34,754 bases of DNA from Euryarchaeota archaeon UBA58. Lineage in GTDB: Archaea > Thermoplasmatota > Poseidoniia > Poseidoniales > Thalassarchaeaceae. The notes beneath the pieces were generated by a model, which saw only the letters and a list, made by a program, of their open reading frames with translations, was not told the DNA's origin and made no database searches. The stretch is from positions 1-34,754 of the forward strand of contig DAHR01000012.1 in NCBI GenBank assembly GCA_002498525.1, read 5' to 3'. How positions within the stretch are numbered: the stretch's first letter is position 1; each line of letters opens with the position of its first letter. The position numbers and the translations under genes were made by a program. This document shows positions 1-7,870 of this stretch, piece by piece.

Positions 1-202
1 CGTTGTGCCAGATGACACGCCTCCCGACGTCCTCTCCTAGGCCCCTTGATTCGGTTTGGACCCTCGTGGGTCCGAACCCGCGAGGATTGCTCCATTGGAA
101 ATCAATGCCCGTCGTGTTCGAAGGAAGGCCACGATAGCGATGCAAAGCACTGCAAGTATTGCGCTGTTGAACTCTGAAACGGTCTTTGTGGCACGCTAAG
201 TT
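1..202. other. Intergenic region with a strong hairpin, downstream of ileS
   Basis: No open reading frame here looks real. Positions 62-71 pair with 76-85 around a four-base loop (72-75), giving a 10-bp stem with one G-U pair when read on the plus strand; on the minus strand that pair becomes a C-A mismatch. A second small hairpin lies at 93-107 (5-bp stem, 5-base loop). The ileS stop lies at 203, so the element could be a terminator or 3' structure for ileS or for a plus-strand gene left of the window. No T-rich tract follows. A tRNA was considered and does not fold. Confidence 0.4.
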
Positions 203-3200
203 TCATGCCTCGACGCAGAATCGCACCGTCACATCATCGACCTCAAAAGAGTTGGCCGCCGCATCCGCAGCGCCCTCGTTGAGTGCAGCACTTCCGGCGC
301 GCACCTCCGTCTGCACGTGCGCCCAGTCTGTGGAGGCGAGGTCGAGCCCGCTGACCCAGACCGAGAGTCCGATAGTGGCCTCGACATCGAGGTCGAGCGC
401 CTTTCGCTCAGCCTGCACCCGCCTGATGATGTCCCGAGCCAAGCCCTTCGAGAGCAAGTCTTCGTCGAGACTCATATCGAGAACCAGCGAGACATCGCCG
501 ACATTCTCGTCTGAGATTGTGGCGGCGGCGAAACCATCCTTCTCGACACGACGCGTTTCGATGTCGTCAAGAGTGATGTCGTAGCCTTCGATGAGGCAGA
601 TGCCGGCATCGATCTCAAGCAGGATGCTGTCGGGGTCAGCCTCTGCCAGCAACGCCAGCACCGCGGGCAGATCCTGCCTGCATTTTCGGCCCAAAGCTTT
701 GCGGTTCGGCTCGATGACCACTCGCTGGAAGCGCTCAAGGTCATCCTCGGTGGTCAGCGACTCGACATTCAATTCCTCAGCCAGTAAATCGTGGAATCTC
801 GAGATGTCGGGCCCGCCGACGATCCAACCGGCCCGACAAGGCAAACGCTGCCGTCGCCCCGCCTCAACACGAACCCGCCGACCACTCTCGGCAAGCGTGC
901 GCACAAGTGCCATCTCCTGCTCGAGCCCATAATCCAGAGGCGGCAGATTCGCATCGACCAATTCAGAACCAACCGGCCAATCAGCGAGGTGAACCGATGC
1001 CCCAGTCAAGTCTCGGTGAATCCGCTCAGGCATGAAAGGAGCGACCGGCGCCATCAACCTGCAAACCGTCACGAGAACCTCGTGCAGAGTGTGCTGGCAG
1101 GCCCGCTTATCGCTGGAATCAGCCTCATCCCAAAGCCTGCGTCGACTCCGTCGAACGTACCAATTCGACAGATCATTGACAACGAAAGCCTCCAACTCCC
1201 GCCCGGCCTTGTGGAAATCCCAGGCCACAAAATGCTCGTGATAACCATTCGCGACCGTATTCAATCGTGACAGGATCCAACGGTCGAGCGGGCTGCGATT
1301 CCCAACCGCAACATAGCCCGCCTCATCATCCGCATCAAAACCATCCAGTGCAGCGTAGTCCGAATGGAAGCGGTGGACATTCCACAGGGTGAGGAACATC
1401 TTGGCGTAGGATTCGCGAACCCCCATGGGGTCGAAATTGGTCGGCGTCCACGGCGCGCTCTGGGTCATCATGTACCAGCGAATCGAATCCGAACCCTCCT
1501 TGTCGAAGTGGTCCCAAGGGTTCACGACATTGCCGCGTGATTTGCTCATCTTCTTGCCATCTTTATCGAGAATATGACCCAACGACAGGCAGCGACGATA
1601 GGTGATGCTGTCGAAAACCGTGGTTCCGATAGCCAGCAGCGAGTAGAACCAGCCGCGAGTCTGGTCGACCGCCTCGCAGATGTAATCGACTGGGAATGAG
1701 GCGTCGAAATCCTCCGAATTCTCGAACGGATGATGCCACTGCGCAAAGGAAGCACAGCCCGAATCGAACCAGCAATCCATCACGTAGGGCTCGCGAAGCA
1801 TCTCTCCTGAGCAGCCGCTTTGCGGACAGTGCAACTTGACATCGTCGACATAAGGGCGATGCAGTTCTGGCGGAATCGGCGAATCATCAGTCTTCATCTC
1901 CAACATCTCAGCGATGCTGCCGACGCAGTGCTCGTGGCCACAATCTGCACAGATCCAGACCGGAATCGGCGTGCCCCAGTAGCGCGTGCGGCTGATGGCC
2001 CAATCCTTGATGTTGGAAAGCCACTCGCCCATGCGCTTGCTCCCTGTCCAATCAGGCGCCCATTCGACCTCAGAGTTGTGCAGCATGATCTGCTCCTTGA
2101 CCGCCGTCATGCGCACGAACCAACTGTCCATCGCGTAGTAGAGCAGAGGATGGTCGGTGCGCCAGCAATGTGGGTAGTCGTGAGTGTAGATGTGCTCGCG
2201 GTAGAGTTTGTTCTCGTCGCTCAGAAGATCGATGATGTCCTCGTCACAATCCTTGACGTAGCGACCATCCAGCAATCGATGTGTTCCGGAGATGAAACTG
2301 CCATCTATGCCGACGGTATGCTGCGCTGGCAATCCTTCTTCCATACCCAGATTGTAGTCATCCTCACCGTACATCACGGCCGTGTGAACAACGCCAGTGC
2401 CGTCGCTCGTGGTGACGAAATCGGCGCCGACGACGGTCCACGCTGCAGAATGCGCGGAGCCATCGATGGCGTCAGGAAAAAGTGGCTTGTATGCCTTGCC
2501 GACGAGCTCAGATCCGGCGAACTCGTCGACCACCTCGACCTGATGCCGCAGCACAGCGCTGAGCAGGTCTTTGGCGAGGATCAACTCCTCGCCGACAACA
2601 GCACCACCGCGCCCTTCCCAAGCACCACTAGGTGCCTCGGTGACCCGAACTCGGCAATATGTCACATCGGGTCCGACGGCCAATCCGACATTGCCGGGCA
2701 AGGTCCACGGAGTGGTCGTCCAAGCGAGCACGCTGGCGTCGTCACCGGTGAGCTTGAATTTGATGAAAACCGCAGGTTCAGCCACTTCCTTGTAGCCCAG
2801 AGCGACCTCGTGGCTGGAGTAACTGGTGCCAGTCTGGGGGCAATAAGGCAGTACTTTGTGGCCCCGGAAGAGAAGTCCTTTGTCGAACATCTGTTTCAGC
2901 GACCACCACGCGGATTCGATGTAATCGTCGTGCAACGTCACGTAAGGATCGTCCATGTCGAGCCAGAATCCCATGCGCTCGGTCATCTCGCGCCATGCTG
3001 CTTCGTAAGTCCAGACGCTCTCCTTGCACTTTTGGTTGAAGGCTTCGATGCCATAGGCTTCGATGGCTTCGTTGCTCATCAGATCCAGTTTCTTCTGCAC
3101 TTCGATCTCAACCGGTAAACCGTGCGTGTCCCAGCCTCCCTTACGCTCCACAATGTGGCCTTCCATCGTCTTCCAGCGGCAGACCAGATCCTTGAACAGG

Positions 3201-3439
3201 CGGGAGATCACATGGTGGATCCCTGGTTTGCCGTTCGCCGTCGGCGGGCCTTCGAGGAAGGTGAAGGGAGAGGCGTCGCCGCGGCGCGCCTCGATGCTGG
3301 TAGCGAAGGTCTTCTCATCGCTCCAGGTCTGCATCAAGGCTGTTTCGAGAGCGACCGGATCGAGGTCGCCCACGCTCTTGGGTACTGCCATCGGGCGGGC
3401 GACCTGCGGTCTTGTCTTGAAGTTGAGGGGGTCGCCCAA
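203..3439 (-). CDS. ileS: Isoleucyl-tRNA synthetase
   Basis: Charges tRNA-Ile with isoleucine in the cytoplasm (class I aminoacyl-tRNA synthetase). The HIGH-type motif is seen as PGIHH near residues 72-76 after GPPTANG, and the KMSKS loop is intact near residue 630. The editing domain carries WTTTPWTLPGN and a GEDDY motif. Two cysteine clusters (CADCGHEHC and HCPQSGC) resemble the zinc knuckles of archaeal/eukaryotic-type IleRS. The C-terminal part has the anticodon-binding fold and an ARDIIRRVQ segment. The length of 1078 aa is usual for the family. The start is uncertain: TTG at 3439, or ATG at 3391 (residue 17). I chose 3439 because a TATA-like box is centred 29 bp upstream of it, as expected for a leaderless transcript. 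It is divergent from the HMA-DUF4396 gene. Confidence 0.96.
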   Translation of the reverse strand: MGDPLNFKTRPQVARPMAVPKSVGDLDPVALETALMQTWSDEKTFATSIEARRGDASPFTFLEGPPTANGKPGIHHVISRLFKDLVCRWKTMEGHIVERKGGWDTHGLPVEIEVQKKLDLMSNEAIEAYGIEAFNQKCKESVWTYEAAWREMTERMGFWLDMDDPYVTLHDDYIESAWWSLKQMFDKGLLFRGHKVLPYCPQTGTSYSSHEVALGYKEVAEPAVFIKFKLTGDDASVLAWTTTPWTLPGNVGLAVGPDVTYCRVRVTEAPSGAWEGRGGAVVGEELILAKDLLSAVLRHQVEVVDEFAGSELVGKAYKPLFPDAIDGSAHSAAWTVVGADFVTTSDGTGVVHTAVMYGEDDYNLGMEEGLPAQHTVGIDGSFISGTHRLLDGRYVKDCDEDIIDLLSDENKLYREHIYTHDYPHCWRTDHPLLYYAMDSWFVRMTAVKEQIMLHNSEVEWAPDWTGSKRMGEWLSNIKDWAISRTRYWGTPIPVWICADCGHEHCVGSIAEMLEMKTDDSPIPPELHRPYVDDVKLHCPQSGCSGEMLREPYVMDCWFDSGCASFAQWHHPFENSEDFDASFPVDYICEAVDQTRGWFYSLLAIGTTVFDSITYRRCLSLGHILDKDGKKMSKSRGNVVNPWDHFDKEGSDSIRWYMMTQSAPWTPTNFDPMGVRESYAKMFLTLWNVHRFHSDYAALDGFDADDEAGYVAVGNRSPLDRWILSRLNTVANGYHEHFVAWDFHKAGRELEAFVVNDLSNWYVRRSRRRLWDEADSSDKRACQHTLHEVLVTVCRLMAPVAPFMPERIHRDLTGASVHLADWPVGSELVDANLPPLDYGLEQEMALVRTLAESGRRVRVEAGRRQRLPCRAGWIVGGPDISRFHDLLAEELNVESLTTEDDLERFQRVVIEPNRKALGRKCRQDLPAVLALLAEADPDSILLEIDAGICLIEGYDITLDDIETRRVEKDGFAAATISDENVGDVSLVLDMSLDEDLLSKGLARDIIRRVQAERKALDLDVEATIGLSVWVSGLDLASTDWAHVQTEVRAGSAALNEGAADAAANSFEVDDVTVRFCVEA

Positions 3440-3464
3440 AGGGCGAGCCTCAGTGTTTGCAAGG

Positions 3465-3471
3465 TTTCAAA
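3465..3471. promoter_or_regulatory. Possible bidirectional TATA-like box, TTTCAAA
   Basis: TTTCAAA reads TTTGAAA on the other strand, so it can be read both ways. Its centre (3468) is exactly 29 bp from the TTG of ileS at 3439 and 29 bp from the ATG of the divergent gene at 3497. Archaeal TATA boxes centre about 26-28 bp before the transcription start, so both transcripts would be leaderless or nearly so. This is inference from spacing alone. Confidence 0.45.
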
Positions 3472-3496
3472 GCGGGCCAGCGATGGCATCGGCTCG

Positions 3497-4156
3497 ATGA
3501 CTGAGGCGATTCGGCTCGATGTCGGCGGAATGACCTGCGATGGCTGTGCCGGTCGCGTGCGCTCGGCTCTGGAGGAGCTGGACGGAGTGATTTCGGCCGC
3601 CGTCTCGCACGAGGCTGGATCGGCGGTCGTCGAGCACAGCGGAGTCGAACGAAATTCGATGGTTGCTGCAGTTCTTGGTACTGGATACACCGTCGATGGT
3701 CAAGTTGAGGAATATAGTTGGGGTGACGGCGCGACCTGGCGGCAGGCGGCGAACAACACCAAATGGTGCCTGATCGGCTGCTCCATCGGCGAGTTCGGGA
3801 CGCTTGGCTACTACCAGTATGCTGGCTGGCCGCTTGAAGTGGCGGTCGGCACGACGCTGTTCTGGTTCCTAGTGGTGCTGCCGCTCATCAACGGGCTTGC
3901 GACCAGCGTCACGCTTGAGACGGTGCTGCTGATGCGCGGGCAGATGGATTTCTCCAACGCGCTCTCGACCGCGTTCGGGATGAGCTTCATCTCGATGCTG
4001 GGGATGGAAATCGCGATGGAAGCGACCGACTGGCTGTTGACCGGCGGCTTGGGCATGACTTGGTGGGTCATCCCGCCGATGCTCATCGTCGGCTTCCTGA
4101 CGCCGTGGCCGTACAACTACTGGCGGCTGAAGAAGTTCGGTGTGGCTTGCCACTGA
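3497..4156 (+). CDS. HMA heavy-metal-binding domain fused to DUF4396 membrane domain
   Basis: 219 aa. Residues 1-65 form a heavy-metal-associated domain with the metal-binding motif GMTCDGC, as in CopZ and the N-termini of P-type ATPases. After a short linker comes a membrane domain with about four hydrophobic segments and the conserved features I associate with DUF4396: CLIGCSIGEFG, a FGMSFISMLGMEIAME helix and PWPYNYWRL, ending in cysteine-histidine. The fusion suggests handling of a soft metal such as copper at the membrane, but no transport reaction is established. The open frame continues upstream to 3122, but that part is antisense to ileS and unlike any domain; the ATG at 3497 directly precedes the HMA fold and has a well-placed promoter. 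Confidence 0.82.
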   Translation: MTEAIRLDVGGMTCDGCAGRVRSALEELDGVISAAVSHEAGSAVVEHSGVERNSMVAAVLGTGYTVDGQVEEYSWGDGATWRQAANNTKWCLIGCSIGEFGTLGYYQYAGWPLEVAVGTTLFWFLVVLPLINGLATSVTLETVLLMRGQMDFSNALSTAFGMSFISMLGMEIAMEATDWLLTGGLGMTWWVIPPMLIVGFLTPWPYNYWRLKKFGVACH

Positions 4157-4170
4157 TACTATCAGGCAAT

Positions 4171-4177
4171 CTTCATT
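4171..4177 (+). promoter_or_regulatory. TATA-like box CTTCATT before the beta-propeller gene
   Basis: The element is centred about 27-28 bp upstream of the ATG at 4202, inside the 45-bp gap after the HMA-DUF4396 gene. It shares the TTCA core with the other promoters proposed here. No ribosome-binding site is visible, consistent with a leaderless start. Confidence 0.35.
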
Positions 4178-4201
4178 GGCTGAAGCAGGTTTGAATCAAA
4201 C

Positions 4202-5551
4202 ATGCGAGAAGCAGGTCTCTCGGCCATCATCGTCGCGGTGATTGTCGCTCTGCTTCTGCTTCTGGTCTCGAATCAACAGCTTCTGAATCTCGGCGGTTCG
4301 GCGGTGGATGGTAACCTCATGGTCGAATTGATTTCTCCTGTTGAGGGCGACTGGGTAGAGAGCACATTGACGGTAGAGGTCGAAACCACTGGATATGCTA
4401 CGGACACGACCCTCGTACTCGTCATCAACGGCGAGATCAAGGGCTCAGATACCGCTTCGGGGACTGAACACACCTTCGAGCTGGACCTCAACCGATACGA
4501 CGATGGCTCAGGCGCGCCGGTTGAACTTGAGATATTCGCGCGCGCCGAGGGTGTCACAAGCCGAACAGCGACGGTGACCGCCCTATACCCGCGGCAGATG
4601 ACCGACGATACGGCCGAGGACATCCAGCCCGAGTGGAATTCGATAGGCGATATGCTGGTTTTCAAGTCCGCCAGAGGCCTTGAGACCGGCCTCTTCGAGA
4701 TCTACACCATCCCGCGCGAGGGCGGCACTCCGACTCAGATTCCGACCGAGCGCGAATATCACGGATATCCGCATTTGTCCCCCACTGGAACCCATGTCGT
4801 CTTCAATTCCTGGGTTTACTCCGACGATGGCAGCCGGCAGATGGACATCTTCACCGCCGACGTCGAGAGCGGCGAGACGATCCAAGTCACCGCCGACCCA
4901 GCATTCGATGATTCCGGCCGCTGGTCGCCCGACGGGAATTCAATCATCTTCTACTCGAAAAGAGATGGTACGATGGACCTCTGGAAGGTCACAGTGAACG
5001 CAATCGGAGAACCCGCAGGCTCTCCGGAGAAACTCGTCGGCACACCTGCAAGAGAGCACTGTGGGAGGTGGTCGTTCGACGGTGAGATGATCGTTTACGA
5101 GTCTGATGAGGGTGGTAACAATGACCTCTGGTTGGTCGGCGCGAATGGTGGCGAAACGACAAAAATCACCTTCGATGAGTACCCTGACGGATACCCTGGA
5201 TGGGCTCCTGATGGGGCGCATATCGTCTACAATTCGATACGCGACGAAAACGGCGATCTGTGGATTCTATCCCTCGAGAATAGCGCAATGCAGCGCCTCA
5301 CTTCGCATGCAGCGATGGATGCTCATCCTACTTGGTCGGCTGACGGTCGCTTCATCGCATTCCATTCGGATCGGGCCGGGAATTCCGATATCTGGGTGGT
5401 CGAGGTTCCGCCTCTCGATGGCGTTGCTGGTTTCTCGACAATGGCTGTGTCGAGCGCGTTTGGCGGATTTTCATCAGGCTCACTCGCGCTCGTGGCGATA
5501 GCCGCTGGAATGCTCTTCGGCAAGGTTGAATGGGTGCGACGCTCTGAGTGA
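4202..5551 (+). CDS. Membrane-anchored TolB-like beta-propeller protein
   Basis: 449 aa. An N-terminal hydrophobic helix (about residues 7-25) is followed by an Ig-like beta-sandwich region (about 38-130) and then six PD40/WD40-like blades (about 135-400). The blades repeat the pattern W-SPDG ... I-F-S-RDG ... D-W-V, typical of TolB-type propellers. A second hydrophobic segment near the C-terminus (about 420-440) ends in basic residues, so both ends appear anchored with the propeller outside. The likely role is binding or recognition at the cell surface; the ligand is unknown. It lies 3 bp before nadE and is probably co-transcribed with it, without an obvious functional link. Confidence 0.8.
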   Translation: MREAGLSAIIVAVIVALLLLLVSNQQLLNLGGSAVDGNLMVELISPVEGDWVESTLTVEVETTGYATDTTLVLVINGEIKGSDTASGTEHTFELDLNRYDDGSGAPVELEIFARAEGVTSRTATVTALYPRQMTDDTAEDIQPEWNSIGDMLVFKSARGLETGLFEIYTIPREGGTPTQIPTEREYHGYPHLSPTGTHVVFNSWVYSDDGSRQMDIFTADVESGETIQVTADPAFDDSGRWSPDGNSIIFYSKRDGTMDLWKVTVNAIGEPAGSPEKLVGTPAREHCGRWSFDGEMIVYESDEGGNNDLWLVGANGGETTKITFDEYPDGYPGWAPDGAHIVYNSIRDENGDLWILSLENSAMQRLTSHAAMDAHPTWSADGRFIAFHSDRAGNSDIWVVEVPPLDGVAGFSTMAVSSAFGGFSSGSLALVAIAAGMLFGKVEWVRRSE

Positions 5552-5554
5552 TTC

Positions 5555-6346
5555 ATGGGCGAGGTCACCATATCCTTCGGGCTGGAGCTCGGCGACGAGA
5601 TATCAGCCTGGATTCGTGACTATGCCGAAAGGGCCGGGATCTCGACGCTGGTCGTAGGCGTCTCCGGAGGCATCGATTCGGCTGTGACCTCGACCCTTTG
5701 CGCAAAGACCGGGCTGCACACGATAGTCCTCAACTTGCCGATCCATCAGGCGCCGGATCAATACGACTTGTCGAATCGGCAGATCGACTGGCTGAAGTCA
5801 GACTGGGACAACGTCGAGAGCCGTTTGGTAGACCTCTCTGGAACCTTCGATTCGCTGATGCAGGAGTTGCGGGACGAGGGGCTATCGGATCTCGCTATGG
5901 CCAATTCGAGAGCGCGGCTGCGAATGATTACTCTCTACGCGATAGCATCCTCGACCAACGGAATCGTTGTCGGAACCGGCAACAAGGTCGAGGACTTCGG
6001 TGTTGGCTTCTTCACCAAGTACGGCGATGGTGGAGTCGATATCTCCCCCCTCGCCGACCTCTACAAGACTGAGGTCAAAGCTCTGGCTGAGTCTCTGGGT
6101 ATCATCGAGGAGATTCGTTCTGCAGCCCCGACGGACGGTCTGTGGAACGACGGCCGTACTGATGAGGAGCAACTGGGGGCGACGTACGCGGAGTTGGAGT
6201 GGGCAATGGCGGAGATCGACGATCCATCGGCAGGGGAACTGACCGAAAGGCAGCACCAAGTCATGCAGATCTATCGGCGATTCAAGCAAGAAAATGCGCA
6301 CAAGATGAATCCGATTCCGGTCTTCAAGAGGCAGAGTCTTCTCTGA
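5555..6346 (+). CDS. nadE: NH3-dependent NAD+ synthetase
   Basis: Catalyses the last step of NAD+ synthesis: ATP-dependent amidation of nicotinic acid adenine dinucleotide. The ATP-pyrophosphatase P-loop SGGIDS is at residues 37-42. The stretch from GTGNKVEDFGVG through FTKYGDGG to ISPLADLYKTEV is diagnostic of NadE. At 263 aa it is the short ammonia-dependent form without a glutaminase domain. The ATG lies 3 bp after the preceding stop. Another NAD pathway gene, nadM, lies about 24 kb away in this window. Confidence 0.95.
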   Translation: MGEVTISFGLELGDEISAWIRDYAERAGISTLVVGVSGGIDSAVTSTLCAKTGLHTIVLNLPIHQAPDQYDLSNRQIDWLKSDWDNVESRLVDLSGTFDSLMQELRDEGLSDLAMANSRARLRMITLYAIASSTNGIVVGTGNKVEDFGVGFFTKYGDGGVDISPLADLYKTEVKALAESLGIIEEIRSAAPTDGLWNDGRTDEEQLGATYAELEWAMAEIDDPSAGELTERQHQVMQIYRRFKQENAHKMNPIPVFKRQSLL

Positions 6347-6356
6347 GGTGAAGCGA

Positions 6357-7076
6357 TTGTCGATGCAGCGCTGTGGACTGTCCGAGGTCTCAGCAGCGAT
6401 GGATGTCGGTGAGGATATCTCTCTGATACTGGTCCGTCGAGATCACTCGAACCCTGATGTCGACGCATTTGTCAAACGTGCCCAAGCGATGAACATCCGA
6501 GTAACGGAGGGGTCGGAGAACGACCTCTGGCGTATGGCCAGAGACAATGCGGATGGCGCTCCGGATGTCCTCGCATTGGTGGGGCGTGAGCCTTCAGCAA
6601 CCTTTGAAGAAGTACTCGCGAAGGGCGGCTTGATCTGGCTTCTTGATGGAGCGAAGTACCCTGTGAACATCGGCTTCTGCATACGCACGGCAGAGGTGTC
6701 AGGAGCAGACGCTGTAATCATCGATGGCGAACTCAACAATTCCGAGCGAAGCGCGGCTAAGCGTGCTTCGATGAAGGCTCACAGATTTCTTCCTGTTTTC
6801 TGGATGGAAGCGGTTGAGACAATCACCGCAGCCAAAGCTGCAGGTTTCCTGATCGTCGCCCTCGAAGACATCGGCACATCGGCGCCGTGGGAGGTCGATT
6901 TGACAGGTGACGTCATCATCATCGTCGGCGGTGAGAGAAGTGGCATCTCAGCCGAAGTTCTGGCATTAGCAAACGAAATCGTTCGAATCCCTATGACGGG
7001 ATTCGTCCCTTCCTTCAATCTGCAAGCACCGCTCAGCGCGGTGGCCATCGAAGCTCAGCGGCAGCGCTCTCAGTGA
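6357..7076 (+). CDS. SpoU/TrmH-family RNA 2'-O-methyltransferase
   Basis: Transfers methyl from SAM to a ribose 2'-OH in rRNA or tRNA. The three SPOUT motifs are visible: motif 1 with N-I-G-F-C-I-R-T-A (the N...R pair), motif 2 IIIVGGERSGI, and motif 3 with IPMTG followed by PSFNLQAP. Motif 3 usually reads S-L-N-V, so this version is slightly divergent. The N-terminal third is a poorly conserved substrate-binding region. The start is ambiguous: GTG 6348, TTG 6357 or ATG 6363. I chose TTG 6357 because TGAGGTGA lies 5 bp before it. The gene follows nadE closely, and its end overlaps the convergent ZIP gene by 7 bp. The RNA target cannot be read from the sequence. Confidence 0.85.
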   Translation: MSMQRCGLSEVSAAMDVGEDISLILVRRDHSNPDVDAFVKRAQAMNIRVTEGSENDLWRMARDNADGAPDVLALVGREPSATFEEVLAKGGLIWLLDGAKYPVNIGFCIRTAEVSGADAVIIDGELNNSERSAAKRASMKAHRFLPVFWMEAVETITAAKAAGFLIVALEDIGTSAPWEVDLTGDVIIIVGGERSGISAEVLALANEIVRIPMTGFVPSFNLQAPLSAVAIEAQRQRSQ

Positions 7077-7870
7077 AGGCCGAGATCGCCTGCGAAGAGG
7101 ATGATTCCCAGCATCATCGCAGCGCCGAGCAGCACGTTGACCAGCGCCGCCCGACCAGTCTCCGGATTGTGGATATCTGGAAGCACATCGACGGTCGCGA
7201 CATAGAGGAAAGTGCCACCGCTGAAGAGCATCACGAGGCCGAGCAGGTGCGCATCGAAGTCTTGCATCAAAGTGTAGGCGAGGATGATCATGACCGGAGT
7301 CGCCAAAGAGAAAACGAGCACATCTCGAAACGCTGATTTCGCCTCACCACGCTCGTGCAGGCTGAAGGCTCCAACGCTGAATGCCGTTGGGAATTTGTGC
7401 GCCAGCACGGCGAGCAGAACCAGCATCGTGACGCCGGGACTGGCGCTCGATACCGCCGCGCCGATGACCAGTCCATCTGTCGCGGCGTGTATCGTCAAAC
7501 CGATTATCACCATCAAAGAGTTATTCGGGTGGTGGACATGATCGTGACCGTGTGAATGCGAGTGGTCATGGTGTTCCTCATGAACGGCATGGCCAATACC
7601 CGACCCTTCGAGAATCAGCATGAAAATGAAACCCGCAAGAACAGCACCACCCAATGCCAGTCCTTGGCTGTCATCGCCAGCGATGTGGAAGCCCTCCGGA
7701 ATCACGACAAGAAGGGCAGAAGCGATCAGAACACCCGCTGCTATGCCAGTCAATCTCTGCAGCAGCGCACCACTGTTCGCTATCGCTCGCTGCAATGGAA
7801 TGACTCCCGCGATGAGAGATACGGCCAATGTCAGAACCGCGAGATCGTAAGGAGTGGGCAAGATGGCCAC
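7070..7870 (-). CDS. ZIP-family divalent metal transporter
   Basis: 266 aa, about eight hydrophobic segments. The signature ZIP residues are present: HAATDG in TM4 and HKFPTAF in TM5, which line the metal site. Between TM3 and TM4 lies a histidine-rich cytoplasmic loop (about ten His within 25 residues), typical for zinc or iron binding. The TM4-TM5 pattern resembles the ZIP9 (SLC39A9) branch. Possible starts are GTG 7870 and TTG 7861; a TATA-like TTGAGATA on the minus strand at 7893-7900 fits leaderless initiation at 7870. That start overlaps the start of the head-to-head aconitase-X gene by 8 bp. Confidence 0.9.
   Translation of the reverse strand: MAILPTPYDLAVLTLAVSLIAGVIPLQRAIANSGALLQRLTGIAAGVLIASALLVVIPEGFHIAGDDSQGLALGGAVLAGFIFMLILEGSGIGHAVHEEHHDHSHSHGHDHVHHPNNSLMVIIGLTIHAATDGLVIGAAVSSASPGVTMLVLLAVLAHKFPTAFSVGAFSLHERGEAKSAFRDVLVFSLATPVMIILAYTLMQDFDAHLLGLVMLFSGGTFLYVATVDVLPDIHNPETGRAALVNVLLGAAMMLGIILFAGDLGLH
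7849..7854 (+). promoter_or_regulatory. Ribosome-binding site AAGGAG deciding the acnX start
   Basis: AAGGAG lies 8 bp upstream of the ATG at 7863, favouring it over the in-frame GTG at 7854. The site lies within the antisense 5' coding part of the ZIP gene, so the acnX mRNA must begin inside that gene. Confidence 0.55.

Noticed and set aside
40..130. Possible tRNA-like fold with two hairpins and a GTTCGAAG segment
   Set aside because: No 7-bp acceptor stem, no proper anticodon arm (the TTGGAAA loop has no paired stem) and no T-arm pairing around TTCGAAG.
1820..3118. Long plus-strand open frame antisense to ileS
   Set aside because: It lies wholly within a confidently identified gene, has no recognisable domain, and its openness follows from GC-rich codon bias on the other strand.
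3122..3496. N-terminal extension of the HMA-DUF4396 gene
   Set aside because: The extra 125 codons are antisense to ileS and unlike any domain; the HMA fold begins right after ATG 3497.
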